64,000 nt of DNA from contig RBKR01000001.1 of assembly GCA_004835665.1 (NCBI GenBank), positions 2,108,001 through 2,172,000 on the forward strand. The letters run 5' to 3'. Below the pieces are notes generated by a model. The model was not told the DNA's origin. It was given only the letters and a program-made list of their open reading frames with translations, and searched no databases. A program made the translations under genes and the position numbers. This DNA is from Phoma sp. XZ068 (Eukaryota; Ascomycota; Dothideomycetes; Pleosporales; Didymellaceae). This document shows, piece by piece, positions 1 to 11,608 of this stretch. The stretch's first letter is position 1. Each line of letters opens with the position of its first letter.

Positions 1-1501
1 AACCAGTTGCATAGATGAGGCAGTCGATTTCGTACTCTTTGCCGTTAGCTACGATGCCGTTCTCGGTGAGGCGGTCCACGCCCTGGCCTTTTGTGTCGAC
101 CAGCTGGACGCTTGGCCGGTTGAAGGTCTGGAGGTACTCGTCGTGGAAACAGGGGCGTTTGCAGAACTGGTTGTACCAAGGCTTGAGAGCATCGGCTGTT
201 TCTTTGTCTTTAACGATATCATCGCAGCGAGCGCGGATGCTTTCCATCTTCTTGAAGTCTGCGAGCTGGATTTTGGCAGCAAACGCAGCTGGATCTGTGG
301 TAGGGTCGCCTTTCGCTGTGAGGAGCGACCGGATGATATCTGTCCAGCGATCGCTGACTAGGTCTTCTGGTTCATTGCCGCCGTTGATGAGGCTGTCGAA
401 GTTGTCCATGCGGTGCTTCTGCCATCCTGGCTTGAGCGACTTCGCCCAGCTCTCTTCGGTGGGTCTGTTGCCACGAACATCAATCGATGACGGAGTGCGC
501 TGGAAGACGTAGACTTGCTTTGCCCATTCGCCGAGATAGGGAACGATTTGGACTGCAGTAGCGCCTGTGCCAATGATGCCTACACGCTTGTCTTTGAGCT
601 TGTGCAAATTGTAGGTACCTTTCGGGTCACCACCAGTGTAGTCAAAATCCCAACGCGAGGAGTGGAACGAATGGCCCTTGAAATCTTCAATGCCTTTCAA
701 GCCAGGAAGCTTCGGTCTGTGCAGCGGGCCTGCTGCAGGAATGACAAATCGTGACTTGATCACATCGCCACGTGCGGTGTGTGTCGTCCATTTGCCTTCC
801 TCCTCATTCCACCGCATTTCGTCGACTTCAGTCTGGAACAGGGCTCGGGAGTAGAGGTCGTACTTCTCACCAATCATACGCGAGTGCTTGAGCAGTTCCT
901 CCGCCTTTGCGTACTTCTCGGTAGGCATGTAGCCAAGCTCCTCAAGCAGCGGCATGTAGATGTAGCTTTCAATATCACACTGAGCGCCTGCCCTGATTAG
1001 CACGGTAAGAACAGTAGGTGAAATATAAGCATACCTGGATAACGGTTCCAGTACCTACATAGTCAGCACATGGTCGACTGTAATAAGATTATCAACATAC
1101 CAAGTACCACCAAAATCTCCCGCCTTCTCAATAAGTCTAAAGTTCTTCACACCAGCCTCAATCAACCTCACAGCTACAACCTGTGCTCCATAACCCCCAC
1201 CCACAATAACAACATCCGTCTCTTCAACAACAGGATCGCGCTTGAACCCCGGCTCAACCCACGGGTCCTTCAAGTAGCGCGAGAGCTTCCCGTCGAGAAG
1301 CGTGTACTGCTCCACACCCTCATTGCGAGCAAGACGGCGGTCGCGTTCAGCAAGGTACTTCTGTTTGAGAGCGACTGGGTCGAAAGGAAGGGGTTCGTTC
1401 TGTGTTATCTCCTCTGTCCTGATGTCGACGGCTGACTTGTCGGCGAGCGGGATGGGGACTTCAGTGATGGGAGCAGGGGCAACGACCTTCGCCGTAGCCA
1501 T
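1..1501 (-). CDS. Baeyer-Villiger-type FAD/NADPH monooxygenase, C-terminus beyond window
   Basis: This is a flavin monooxygenase of the cyclohexanone/steroid Baeyer-Villiger group, inserting oxygen into ketones with FAD and NADPH. Exons by splice sites are 1101-1501, 1035-1054 and 987 down to the left edge, so the gene is cut off. The dinucleotide motif VVIVGGGYGAQ lies near residues 97-107 and is followed by GDFGGTW, the normal FAD-site order. Splicing rebuilds WYWNRYPGAQCDIES, a family hallmark. Further on are FKGHSFHSSRWDFD, matching the BVMO fingerprint FxGxxxHxxxW, and a second Rossmann motif VGIIGTGATAVQIVP. The start at 1501 is the first ATG giving a long N-terminal arm; another in-frame ATG lies at 1525. 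The middle exon is only 20 nt. The substrate cannot be told from sequence, and no biosynthetic cluster partners are visible. Family assignment is firm. Confidence 0.93.
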
Positions 1502-2287
1502 GACTGTATTGAGATATGTTTTCAATATTGATATCTCCAGGACTATTTGAAATGGAAGAAACTCCCAGGTGTCACTTTAGGTAGGGTCATGCTCGTCCCG
1601 TTGTTATCTGACACTTCGAGCCGCGGTATGTTTCTGTGTGGCTACCTTCCCCGCTCAGTGTACACAGGATCCCTTCGGTTTCCGAAATCCGATCCAATTG
1701 CCGCCGTGCAGTACGAAGTCAAGATAGCCATTTATCACAAGGTCGCCACAGCGCGGTATTTTTTAACGCGCGAACCCACTCATTCGACTCGAGCCCGAGG
1801 ATGTGCCTTGCGTAGATCTGGGGTAAATTGTGGGGTAGACTCGGGCCGTTGACTACCGCCGCTCGACTCGCACGTTCTGTCCCTGTAAGTCTGCGAGGAG
1901 CCGTTATCTGATACTAAGGCTTGGACACTTTGACAATGGCTCGAACTTAATGTTCTGGGAAGATGTATGGGAGAAGGAATTGTGTAGTGACGTCATCGGC
2001 GACACTAACAGAACGTCGCGAATCTCTGGCTTTCCCTTTCATGTTAGGCGCAGAACTAACCTTTAACGCGTCAACATATATGCGTTGTGCTTCGCGCATT
2101 ATTGTACTCTTCGAGGAAGCTCCAAGAGCAAGATGGCCTCCCGGCGATGGTATGGGCTAAGCCAATAGCGGAGCTACCCTTTGCGCTCCTCACCGGTAGA
2201 CGTGGGGCACTGAGCTGACGTTGTTTACTTTGCTGCCTCACCTCCGTTCCTTCCTTCACCTTACCCCACCAGTTCACAGTTATCGTT
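1502..2287. other. Intergenic, no gene seen
   Basis: Divergent spacer between the monooxygenase and the next plus-strand gene. Short ORFs occur (for example 1547-1852) but have no family features. It presumably holds both promoters. Confidence 0.5.
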
Positions 2288-3727
2288 ATGCGTGCCCTAA
2301 GGCCTACAGCCTTCGCGGCACTTACATATTTCCTGTTGACACTCGCTCTCGTACAAGGCTTGCCCGATGACCGGGCCCCAGCTCAGCTAATTGCAAGGCC
2401 TGACCGCCCAACGTATCCGTCGACTTCTCTCGGCGTAAGTCTGCGAGCGAAGCTCATGATGCCCGCCTGACTGAACTTGCAGCAGGCGATTCAGGATCAC
2501 TCGAAGGCCCGCTGCTCAACATGGAGCAATGACCCACCGTTGATGCCCCCTGCAAGACGCCGCTCTGTTGTCGCCTGTGGAAGCAACAAGCGGACCCTCA
2601 TCAGACGGTCACCACCGGCTGCCCAGGTCCTCTGCACCAACTCGCAGCCAGAACAGGCCCTTGGCGGGAACAACGACTCACCCTCATACATACACGTTGC
2701 TGATACGGCAAGCCCAGATGCGTGGGCTCAACATCACCATTCAAAGGCTCGCACACCTTTCAGGCAGCGATTCTTTCCGTTGAAGCCTACCATGATCAAC
2801 CGCAGTTCCGCGGTTAGAATTGTCGAGCTTTCTCCGAATGTTCCGCGCTTGCCAACACCCTATCATGTTCCCGGGATGGACTGTGAGCAGACATTACGTC
2901 GTCACATTACCAAGCCTGTAGCTGTGTACGTGCCTTCATGCTGGCCACTGCCAGGTGGAGTCAACACCCTTCCGCTATTGCGCGATCCCGGCGACGACAG
3001 GAAGCTCGCCGCCAACAATTTCGTGCAGTCGGACATACACAACTCCCAACCATGTGGCTCCACCACGCAGCAACAAGTGGTTCATCCACTCCCAGTCTGG
3101 CCCACCATGATGCCTAGTTCCACACAGTGGAGTGTTCTGCCGAATCTCCGATATCCAGCACTGGCACAGCCTCCTGCTGCTGCACCTGATGTGGATGGAG
3201 TGCTCTTGCCGTTTGACCCCGGAGAGAACCGCCAAGACACCTCCAAACCTCACAAGCAGCGTCCAGCAATACGAGTCTTGAAGAGGACCGCCGTATGGCC
3301 TGGCAAAGGCATGCGGCCGCCTGCAATCGAGAAACGTTTGGGGATCAGAACTCTCTTCCGGCTTTACATGCGCAAACCAAACATGTACGCTCGTCTCTCA
3401 AAGGGTGAAGGTCCGCTGAGGCTGTCTCTTCATGCCCTTTGGATTTTCGCGGCCGGAGGAAAGAAGCTCAGGCAAACCTACAGCCTCTTTCATTATTCAT
3501 CGCAACACAAATCGCGAGACAGTGGGGGTTATCAACCTACGGTGCCCCCGCACCCATGTCTCATGGTTATACTAACAGTTGCCTACCATACGTTCTACGC
3601 TAGTCGTTCTCCTGCGACGTCTCCTTTGTTCAACGTTTGCATCTTTATCCTGCTTTATGTATCTTGCTTTGCTATTCTAAGGTTGACCGAACCCCCGCCG
3701 GTTCGCCCGGTAAAACCATACTTCTAG
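2288..3727 (+). CDS. Orphan hypothetical protein with signal peptide
   Basis: I do not recognise this gene. Exon 1 (2288-2434) starts with an apparent secretion signal: a basic start MRALRP, a hydrophobic core and a likely cut after LVQG. A 48-nt intron (2435-2482; donor GTAAGT, branch CTGAC, acceptor TTGCAG) joins in phase to an open frame running to 3727. The predicted protein is about 463 aa. The body is rich in Pro, Arg, His and Ser with no recognisable domain. Near the C-terminus is a hydrophobic stretch (FNVCIFILLYVSCFAIL) that could be a membrane anchor. Over 400 codons without a stop is unlikely by chance, and no other frame here is comparably open. Unusual composition and lack of motifs make a lineage-specific or decaying gene possible. 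Confidence 0.42.
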
Positions 3728-4314
3728 CTCTACTCGCCTAGTCAAGTGTGCGTAGGAGTATAGTGGGGTTCCAAGGTTCTCCATACTCCACCAAGAGTAG
3801 CTAGTCCGAAGTGGAGCAAGGCTACGGGGATACTATAGTTAGTGTAAGCTTATGTTAGATCGTACCTAAATCTACCAGTTAAAGTAAGCAACATATTCAT
3901 ATAACTTGAGTCTTAGGACCGATACCTACAGCTACTGAATTCCATTTCAAGGTCGAGCAAACTCGACGGAATGGTTGCCATGTCTCGCAGCCGACAGCTC
4001 AAAAAGAAAGGCACGTTCCACGATAAGGGACTATTGCGACCGTCTGCAAAGTAACGACCCCCTCTGTTCAACCAGCTCAGAGTCGACGTTGCTGACTCCG
4101 CGATGTGCGCCTGCTCGAGGTGTGCAGGGGGTTACGCGTGGAGACGCGTCGAGGATGGAAGGTGGTGTCGGTGGAGGGAAACACCGACCAGCCGAGGCCT
4201 GCGACTTTTGTTTCGATCCAGCAGCATTTTCTCCTCCATCACAGCCAGCACGCGCGACTCACCACTCACGCCAGCATAATATCATAGTCCAGCCCACGGC
4301 CTACAGGCGATGCA
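3728..4314. other. Intergenic, no gene seen
   Basis: Spacer upstream of TAD3. An open frame at 3975-4484 overlaps the first TAD3 exon in another frame and is treated as a shadow. Confidence 0.5.
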
Positions 4315-5658
4315 ATGAGCGCCCTCGCTTCCCACACCGGGCGTCTTGTCCCCCTGCGGACCAAAGACGAAGTGCGCGCCAGCCTGGAGACACACGTCGT
4401 ATATGTCGTCGAAGTGCCTGCGAAGCATGCCAACGTTGTCAAGGAGTGAGCTGCTCACTCCAGGTACGACCAATTGATCTCTGACTAACCGTGCAGTGTC
4501 GTGCAAGCAGCCATCCCCGACTTCAAGACGTCCGAGATCTCGCACCTGCGCCGCGTAGTCCAGTTCAAATACTTGCCGGCCCATCTGCAAAAGCAGTTCT
4601 ACCCGCCCGCGCGGCTTCCGAGAGGTGATGAGGATGATCCTGCACCAGCATCATTATCCCCATCCCCTGCATCGCTGCCTTCTCTCCCACCTTCTCCGTC
4701 TGTGCCCGCGGTCGACGATGCCTCTGCTGGTGAGAACGCCGCTAAAGACATGGATTTAGTGCGCTACTTCCTCCTGTGCCCTACGAAGCATATCCAGCAT
4801 GCTGATCTGTTTGGCCTCCTGCGCAAATGTCCTCCCTTTGACACCAGCAAGAGCGGCCCGAGGATCTTATACGTAACCGTGCCGTCACTGGCGCCCATAT
4901 CCCTCGAGCAGTCTGAGCAATGGAGCGAGCAGTACTGGCCCATTGCGTACAAGAACACCAACCCTTACGGACCGCACCCGAGTCTTGTTGCACGCAATCA
5001 GGCAGAGATTGAGGACAAGGTGGGCAACTGGCTTGCGCTCGCTCGCTCAGCTGGAAAGTGCATCTCGGAGGAGTGTCTGGGAGAGTCACTTGGCGTTGTT
5101 GTCGTCGACCAAACAAAAGGCACACCCGAGGTCATCGTTGTAGCTGGTGACTGCCGCTGGAGATCACCGACAGGCACCATCGAACAACACCAAGGTACTG
5201 GAAATGTCATGGCGCATGCTGTTCATCGCGCTATCGCCATGGTCGCGAAGAAGAGGCTCCGAGCTGCGGGCACCGACCCTGCTCTGCTCGACCGCTCGCT
5301 CTTCTGCGACATACCCCTCACCGATATCGAGAGAGAGTACTACGTCAAGGACAACATCAACCAGAGCGGCTACCTGTGCGTCGATCTCGACATCTACCTC
5401 ACCAACGAGCCCTGTGTGATGTGCTCGATGGCGATTTTGCATTCGAGGTTCCGGCGATGCATCTTCGCCAAGCGTATGCCGCTGACTGGTGGTATGACGT
5501 CCGACACTGCTGAGGGTATTGCGCCGTTGCAAGGCGGCCTGAAGCATGGCATGTTCTGGCGACCAAGCGAGCTGAACTGGAAGTTCCTGGCCTGGGAGTA
5601 CAAAGAGGATGGACAGGAGTCACAGCACGACATCATCAAGGATACGCTGCATGTTTAG
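4315..5658 (+). CDS. TAD3: tRNA-specific adenosine-34 deaminase subunit TAD3 (ADAT3)
   Basis: Non-catalytic subunit of the Tad2-Tad3 heterodimer that deaminates wobble adenosine 34 to inosine in tRNA. Exons are 4315-4445 and 4497-5658, joined across a 51-nt intron (donor GTGAGC, branch CTGACTAAC); the product is 430 aa. The deaminase fold is in the C-terminal half. The first zinc-site motif reads HAV (about residues 284-286): the catalytic Glu of active deaminases is Val, the known Tad3 signature. The second motif is PCVMC (about 349-353), followed by SMAILHSRFRRCIFAK and a C-terminal LNWKFLAWEY typical of Tad3. A Pro/Ser-rich insert sits near residues 92-118. The ATG at 4315 is chosen because the N-terminal block (VPLRTKDE..VVYVVEVPAKHAN) is family-like and splices in phase. 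High certainty. Confidence 0.96.
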
Positions 5659-5933
5659 AAAGGCATGAGGATGGACTGGGTCGCATTGGATAGGCAGCAT
5701 TACACGGCGCATTGGATTACATGTTGTGTCGATTACGGGCAGAGGATCAGGGTTATGAGGCATAAGATACCCATATATAGATTTACGCACGATCAGAAGA
5801 TCAATGAAACGCATTCAGAATCGCATCCTGTCGTCGTTGTTCATGCACGTGCCTTCGCGTTTGGCTTGTCTTAGCGCGTCAGGTCAATGTTTAACGCTCG
5901 GCATCGTCAAGAGCCAACACCCAGACAACAACG

Positions 5934-7438
5934 ATGCTGCCAGATGAGATCATTGCGCAACTAACGGGCGAGTTTGCGTGTCGCGAACAGCAGATTCAGC
6001 ACCTGACCGCACTGTATTCTGTATGCAATCCAATAATTTACCCAATGCATAGCTAACAAGCCAGGCGCATCTCCCCTCACCACCCTTCATCAATATCCAC
6101 GGCCTCACAGCGACGGGCAAGTCGTCCATCCTGCGCGCATACTTCCACCTTTCTCAACTGCCTCACACGATAATCAACGTACGCGAATGCATAACCACAC
6201 GGCATCTTCTCGAGCGCATTGTCGCAGCAGCTCTCGATGCGCTGGAGGAGGCATATGACGAGAAGATTGACAGAAGGCCGTATGCACGGACAGAGAACCT
6301 GAGCGCACTATGCGTTAACCTACAGAAGATGTTAGAAGGAAGTGGGAAGTTTGTGTTGGTACTGGACGCGATCGACAAACTCAGAGAAGGTGGTGGTACG
6401 CTCATTGCAGCCCTGGGTAGATTGGGCGAAACGGTACGCTCACCGTGAATCAATGCATATGCAATACTGACAACATTACAGATACCAAACCTCGCCCTCG
6501 TCCTGACGACCACTCTTCCCCTCGCGCCATCCCTGCGACACTCGTCTTCGATACCTTACATCGCCTTCCCACCATACACCCGCCCTCAACTCCTCTCGAT
6601 CCTCGGCAGGAATCCACCAAAGGTCTTCCCCACGCCGCCCTCTGTAGAGAGGTTCCCAGACTACACTCCCGCCCTCGCCGCCGAAGACGATGCCTGGCTG
6701 TGGAACCGCTTCCTCGCCGCCGTGTACGACTCGCTCAGCAAACACACCGGCCGCGACCTCCTCAGCTTCCGCTCCACCGCCCTCCGGCTATGGCGAGAGT
6801 TCGTCTCCCCCATCGTCAAAGGCGACTTCGGCACAAGAGACTTCTCGCGCCTGATGGTGAATCGCCGACACTTATTCCAGGGCGAAGAAGCAGTGCTAGA
6901 CCGCATCATCGCACCCACCCCAACCACCAGCACAAGCATCGCAGCAAAGAGAACCGCAGTCCCAGGCATCATCCAATCCCTCCCCTTCTACACTACCCAC
7001 CTCCTCATCGCCGCATACCTCGCGAGCTACAACCCCGCCCGCACAGACGTAACGTATTTCATGAAGCACACGGATAAGCGCAAAAACAAACGTCGCGCAC
7101 CGGGTGCCGCGTCCCTCTCAACGACCTCCAAGGGCGGCGTCAAGCACCGCCGTGTTCCGCGCCATTTACTCACGCCCAGTCCGTTCCCGCTGGATCGGCT
7201 GTTTGCCATTTTTAGGGCGTTGTTGCTGGAAGGCGTACCCCAGACGGCGGATCTGTATACGAGTGTGGCGACGCTGACGAGTTTGCGGCTGCTGGTCAGG
7301 ACGGGTGTAGGTGGTGCGAGCGACGCATTGGAAGCCGGAGGGAGGTGGAGGGTGGGCTTTGGGTGGGAGTTTGTGAGGGGTTTGGGGAGGAGTGTGGGTG
7401 TGGAAGTGGGCGAGTATTTAGTTGGTGGTGTGGATTGA
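5934..7438 (+). CDS. ORC5: Origin recognition complex subunit 5
   Basis: AAA+ subunit of the origin recognition complex, which binds replication origins and loads MCM helicase. Exons are 5934-6020, 6065-6433 and 6482-7438, all in phase, giving 470 aa. Walker A is GLTATGKSS (residues 42-50); the Walker B region is FVLVLDAID (Asp about 130). The middle carries SIPYIAFPPYTRPQLL and the C-terminal ORC5 winged-helix region with LPFYTTHLLIAAYLASYNP and TDVTYFMKH, followed by a basic linker (KRKNKRR) and PSPFPLDRLFAIF, all typical of fungal ORC5. Length fits the family. It follows TAD3 on the same strand with a 275-bp gap and converges with the WD40 gene 70 bp downstream. Confidence 0.96.
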
Positions 7439-7508
7439 AGCCATCTACCATATTTTATATACACACATATATACATGTCGTATATCTGTACATGAATTAA
7501 TGAAACAC

Positions 7509-9074
7509 CTACCACCCAAACCCACCTATCCCCCCACCCCACACGCTCCACAAGCTCAACCCCTCTTCGTCGTCCATCCACTTCAATTCCCGTATCTTCT
7601 GCCCCTTCCCCTCCATCTCAAACTCCCTTACCGTCCGCCCCGTCCACAAACTACTCACCCTAACCGCCATCCCCCCATTCTCCCCATCCTGAGCCGCAGC
7701 TACCAGTCCCAACCTCTCATGCACCGCAAGCCCTAAATCGAGGTCGAATGCATTTCCGTGGGTGAAGCTGAGGACAGGCTGACTCCAGTGCGTGCGCGCC
7801 TTACGGTTCATGATTTTGCGGCGCTTGTGGTCGTGCGCGCCCGGGTAGAGGGATTTGAAGTATGTGTCGTTGTAGTGGTTGTCGGTGGTGCGGTGGGGGG
7901 TGTTTCTACCACTACCAATACCGCCGCCACGACTGTTACTACCGCCGCCATGACTGTTGCTGTTGCTACTACTGCTGGAGAGACGGGACATGCGAATATC
8001 GTACAAGAACAGCGTGTCTTGTAACCCTGCACACACGATTCTCGACGAGTCTGCGCGCGTGATACTGCTGATTGGATACGGGTGCGTGAGCATGTGTGAT
8101 GCGCTGCCAGATCGGGTGTCGTAGATTTGGATTTTACCGCTGCGGCACCCGATCGCTATCGTGCTGTGGGTGAGCCATGAGAGCGCGAGGATGTCGGATT
8201 GCAGGTCTGGCAGGGGCGTTTGCGCGTCCCATGTTCCTGACTGCGAGCGCGTGAGGAGGAGAAGCGAGTGTGTGGCACCGACGGCGAGGTGTTCGGTTTC
8301 GGATGCTGCGGAGCTGTTTGGGTGGCATGGCGAGGGGGAGAATGAAGATGGGCGTGCGGCAGAGGTCCAGATTGCGGTGCAGGATTTCGGTGTGAATTGC
8401 TGGGAGATGTGTGGGCCGTCGCGCTCAGGGTCGCTGAGTTGGACGGTGGGAGGTCGGTCAGAGCCGATTGTTGTTACTGCGAGGGCACCGGAGGAGGGCA
8501 TGTATTGGAACGATGAGACGGTGGATGTGGTGCGGCCTATTTCGTCCCAGGGGTAGTATCCGTATCTCGACTGTGTGTCGAGAGATTTCAGTCTGTTGCG
8601 GGACTGTGGGTTATGCAGATTGACAGCCTGATCGTCGCCGAGGTATTGACGGCGTTTGATTTTGTTCTCTCCACAAATAGCATAGATGGTTTTCGAGACT
8701 GGGTCTCTGTCAAAGAAACGGATGACTCCCTGCTCGTCGCTGCTGGTAATGGGTTCTGGTGAAGGAGAAAGACCGGACATGCAGGCCTCGGGCCAGATAC
8801 TCTGCATGTAGACCGCCCGCCTCTTGAATCCAATCTCCCTGTCCAGGTCTGTCTGGATGAAGCTGGTAGCATGGCGGCGAACGACTCGCTCCTTTAGAAT
8901 CCTGCTCTTCTTTGCTGTTGCTGCTCGCTGAACATTTTCCTTCCTCCTCTCCTTGACCAGGTTCGAGGTTGAGTATTTGAGATTGAGTCCCCTGGCTGCA
9001 GACTGGCTTTGTATCTTGAAGTACTTTTTCTTCTCTTCATCATAGTAGAAGCCAGGTATGTGCTGGCCATTCAT
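7509..9074 (-). CDS. WD40-repeat protein, DCAF4-like
   Basis: Likely a substrate-receptor-type WD40 protein related to DDB1-CUL4-associated factor 4. The N-terminus (from the chosen ATG at 9074) reads MNGQHIPGFYYDEEKKKYFKI, matching the PGFYYD..K.RYF block at the start of DCAF4 proteins. A basic helical stretch follows. The C-terminal two thirds contain degenerate WD blades, for example ILALSWLTHSTIAIGCRSGKI followed by IYDTRSG, and RIVCAGLQDTLFLYDIRMS. A low-complexity Ser/Asn/Gly-rich loop interrupts the last blades (around nt 7900-7985). The frame stays open upstream to 9263, but the extra 63 residues do not resemble the family. At 521 aa the length is normal. The gene is divergent from SelO with 235 bp between the starts. 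The ubiquitin-ligase role is inferred from family, not shown. Confidence 0.85.
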   Translation of the reverse strand: MNGQHIPGFYYDEEKKKYFKIQSQSAARGLNLKYSTSNLVKERRKENVQRAATAKKSRILKERVVRRHATSFIQTDLDREIGFKRRAVYMQSIWPEACMSGLSPSPEPITSSDEQGVIRFFDRDPVSKTIYAICGENKIKRRQYLGDDQAVNLHNPQSRNRLKSLDTQSRYGYYPWDEIGRTTSTVSSFQYMPSSGALAVTTIGSDRPPTVQLSDPERDGPHISQQFTPKSCTAIWTSAARPSSFSPSPCHPNSSAASETEHLAVGATHSLLLLTRSQSGTWDAQTPLPDLQSDILALSWLTHSTIAIGCRSGKIQIYDTRSGSASHMLTHPYPISSITRADSSRIVCAGLQDTLFLYDIRMSRLSSSSSNSNSHGGGSNSRGGGIGSGRNTPHRTTDNHYNDTYFKSLYPGAHDHKRRKIMNRKARTHWSQPVLSFTHGNAFDLDLGLAVHERLGLVAAAQDGENGGMAVRVSSLWTGRTVREFEMEGKGQKIRELKWMDDEEGLSLWSVWGGGIGGFGW

Positions 9075-9309
9075 CCTGCGGTGTTGGAAGATGTGAGTGT
9101 TTCGTGATTGGTCGATGGCCCAGCAGCGCAGACATATTTTACGCGAGTCAGTTGCAGCTACCGTATCGATAAGCAAATCAGTTCGCCGCGGTATGACGCC
9201 ACTATGGTGATGGTCCAGGCACATACTCTGACAGATGCAATACGACAGTCTTTTCCTTTCCATTCATCCGACGTGTACACTGTCTACACTATCTACACAT
9301 TGACAGCTC

Positions 9310-11303
9310 ATGCTTCGCCTCTCACGACTGTCCAAGCCCCTAACATCTGGCACAATTCCCTCGGCGCGACATTTCCACACGTCGAAGCGGCTTAGTCAAG
9401 TCATGGCGCATCTCGACAGCGCTCCACCCAAGGGCGAGCACACCGTGCAGTCGCTGCCCAAATCGAACGTCTTCACACAGAACCTGCCGCCAGACGCCGC
9501 CTTCCCCACACCGGAAGACTCGCACGATGCACCACGACAGACACTCGGCCCGCGCATGGTCAAGGAGGCGCTCTACACCTACGTTCGCCCAGACCCTCAA
9601 GGGGAATCCGAGATACTCGGTGTTAGTCAGCGCGCGCTGCGAGATCTGGGGTTGAAGGAGGAGGAAGCACAGACAGAAGAGTTCAAGCAGTTGGTGTCTG
9701 GCACAAAGATTCTCACATGGGACCCTGAGAAGCCAGATGAGGGCATCTACCCGTGGGCGCAATGCTATGGCGGCTACCAGTTCGGGCAATGGGCAGGCCA
9801 ACTGGGTGACGGGCGCGCCATCTCGCTGTTCGAGTCGACAAACCCTTCCACGGGCACCCGCTACGAGATCCAGCTCAAGGGTGCCGGCCGTACACCGTAC
9901 TCGCGCTTTGCCGACGGAAGAGCAGTGCTACGATCGTCTATCCGGGAGTTTGTTGTCTCCGAGTACCTCAACGCGATCGGCATCCCTACGACCAGAGCGC
10001 TGGCGCTCACATTGAACAACGGAACGAAGATCATGCGCGAGAGAATCGAGCCTGGCGCCATCGTTACGCGTTTTGCACAGAGTTGGATTCGCTTCGGTAC
10101 CTTTGACCTTCAACGCATGCGCGGCGACCGCGAGACACTACGCATATTGACCGACTACACTGCCGAGCACGTATATGGAGGGTGGGACAAGCTGCCTTCG
10201 AAGCTGCCGGCTGGCGAGGCAAAGTCGACACATACCCAAGTCAAGACTGGCGTGGCCAAGGACACGATCGAAGGCGAAGGCCTCGAAGAGGAGAATCGCT
10301 ACACACGTCTCTATCGCGCCGTGATTCGCAACAACGCTGCTACAGTCGCCAAGTGGCAAGCGTACGGTTTCATGAACGGCGTGCTGAACACCGACAACAC
10401 ATCCATCCTCGGTCTTAGCATCGACTTTGGGCCCTTCGCCTTCCTTGACACCTTCGACCCTACCTATACGCCCAACCATGACGACCACATGCTGCGCTAC
10501 AGCTACCGCAACCAGCCAACCATCATCTGGTGGAACCTCGTCCGGCTGGGTGAAGCCTTTGGCGAGCTGATGGGCGCCGGATCCAACGTCGACAACGCCG
10601 AGTTTGTAGAAAAGGGCGTCAGTGAAGCAGATTCCGCCGACCTCGTCAAGCGCGCAGAAGGCGTCATCGAGCGCGCAGGCGAGGAATACAAAGCCGTCTT
10701 CCTCTCCGAATACAAGCGGTTAATGACCGCCCGCCTCGGGCTGAAATCCCAACAAGAGAGCGACTTCGACACGCTATTCTCGGAACTGCTCGACTTCCTC
10801 GAGGCATACGAGTTGGACTTCCACCACGCCTTCCGCAGGCTGTCGAGCCTGAGTGTGGAGAAATTAGACTCGGATGAGGCCCGACAAAACGCAGCGGATA
10901 TCTTCTTCCGTACTGACAACCTGCCCAAGGAGGGTGCAGACTCTCGCGTCCGCATCGCAAAGTGGCTGGATGCCTGGTCCACACGCGTCAAGCAAGACTG
11001 GGGCGACGACGACACCGGCAGGCAAGAAGCCATGCGGGCCGTCAATCCAAGCGTGAATATCCCCCTCCTCACTGTTAAGAAACCACGCTGACTTTATGAC
11101 AGTTTGTGCCTCGCTCGTGGGTCCTAGACGAGTTGATCGACCGCGTGGAGAAGAAGGGCGAGCGCGACATCGTTCCGCAGATTATGAAGTTGACGCTCGA
11201 CCCGTTTAGGGAGGAGTGGGGATGGGATGCAGAAGAGGAGAAGAGGTTTATTGGTGATGTACCCAAGTACAAGGGTATGATGCAGTGTAGCTGCAGTTCG
11301 TAG
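9310..11303 (+). CDS. FMP40: SelO-family protein adenylyltransferase, mitochondrial (FMP40)
   Basis: Pseudokinase that transfers AMP from ATP to protein Ser/Thr/Tyr residues; the yeast homologue is mitochondrial and redox-linked. Exons are 9310-11052 and 11103-11303, with a 50-nt intron (donor GTGAAT, acceptor GACAG), giving 647 aa. The N-terminus MLRLSRLSKPLTSGT..ARHFHTSKR is a basic, acid-poor mitochondrial targeting peptide. Signature blocks are GGYQFGQWAGQLGDGRA, YEIQLKGAGRTPYSR, RSSIREFVVSEYLNAIGIP and LNTDNTSILGLSIDFGPF, which carries the metal-binding Asn/Asp residues. The C-terminus is CSCSS, Cys standing where the human protein has selenocysteine in a C-x-x-U-type ending. Splicing gives NPSFVPRSWV, as expected before the last helices. 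High certainty. Confidence 0.96.
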
Positions 11304-11608
11304 ATAGACGTTTTGCACACACACCTTGAATGCATTTAGGGTCCATAACCAGCGGCATGTCGGTTGACCCAGAGCTTTTTGAATGAGATAACATTGTCAT
11401 ATTCAAACTGCAGAACGTTCACATTTACGTACGTGAACTATCAACAACTCATTATAAAGCATACAATCCTCGTATCGGCACAGAACGAGAGCAACAATCC
11501 CATCAATATACCAAAACAAGATATACTCCTCCTCAAGAATCGAATACACCGCCCCTCCCCTCCCAAAACAACAACAGTAACAACATCCCACCTTCCAAAG
11601 CTAATACC
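11304..11608. other. Convergent intergenic spacer
   Basis: Spacer between SelO (+) and the WSC gene (-). No coding signal; it would hold both 3-prime ends. Confidence 0.5.

Noticed and set aside
2477..2482. Start of the 2477-3727 frame without ATG
   Set aside because: The first codon is TTG inside the intron acceptor; the frame belongs to exon 2 of the 2288 gene.
3975..4484. 169-codon plus-strand frame
   Set aside because: Overlaps the true TAD3 exon 1 in another frame; no family features.
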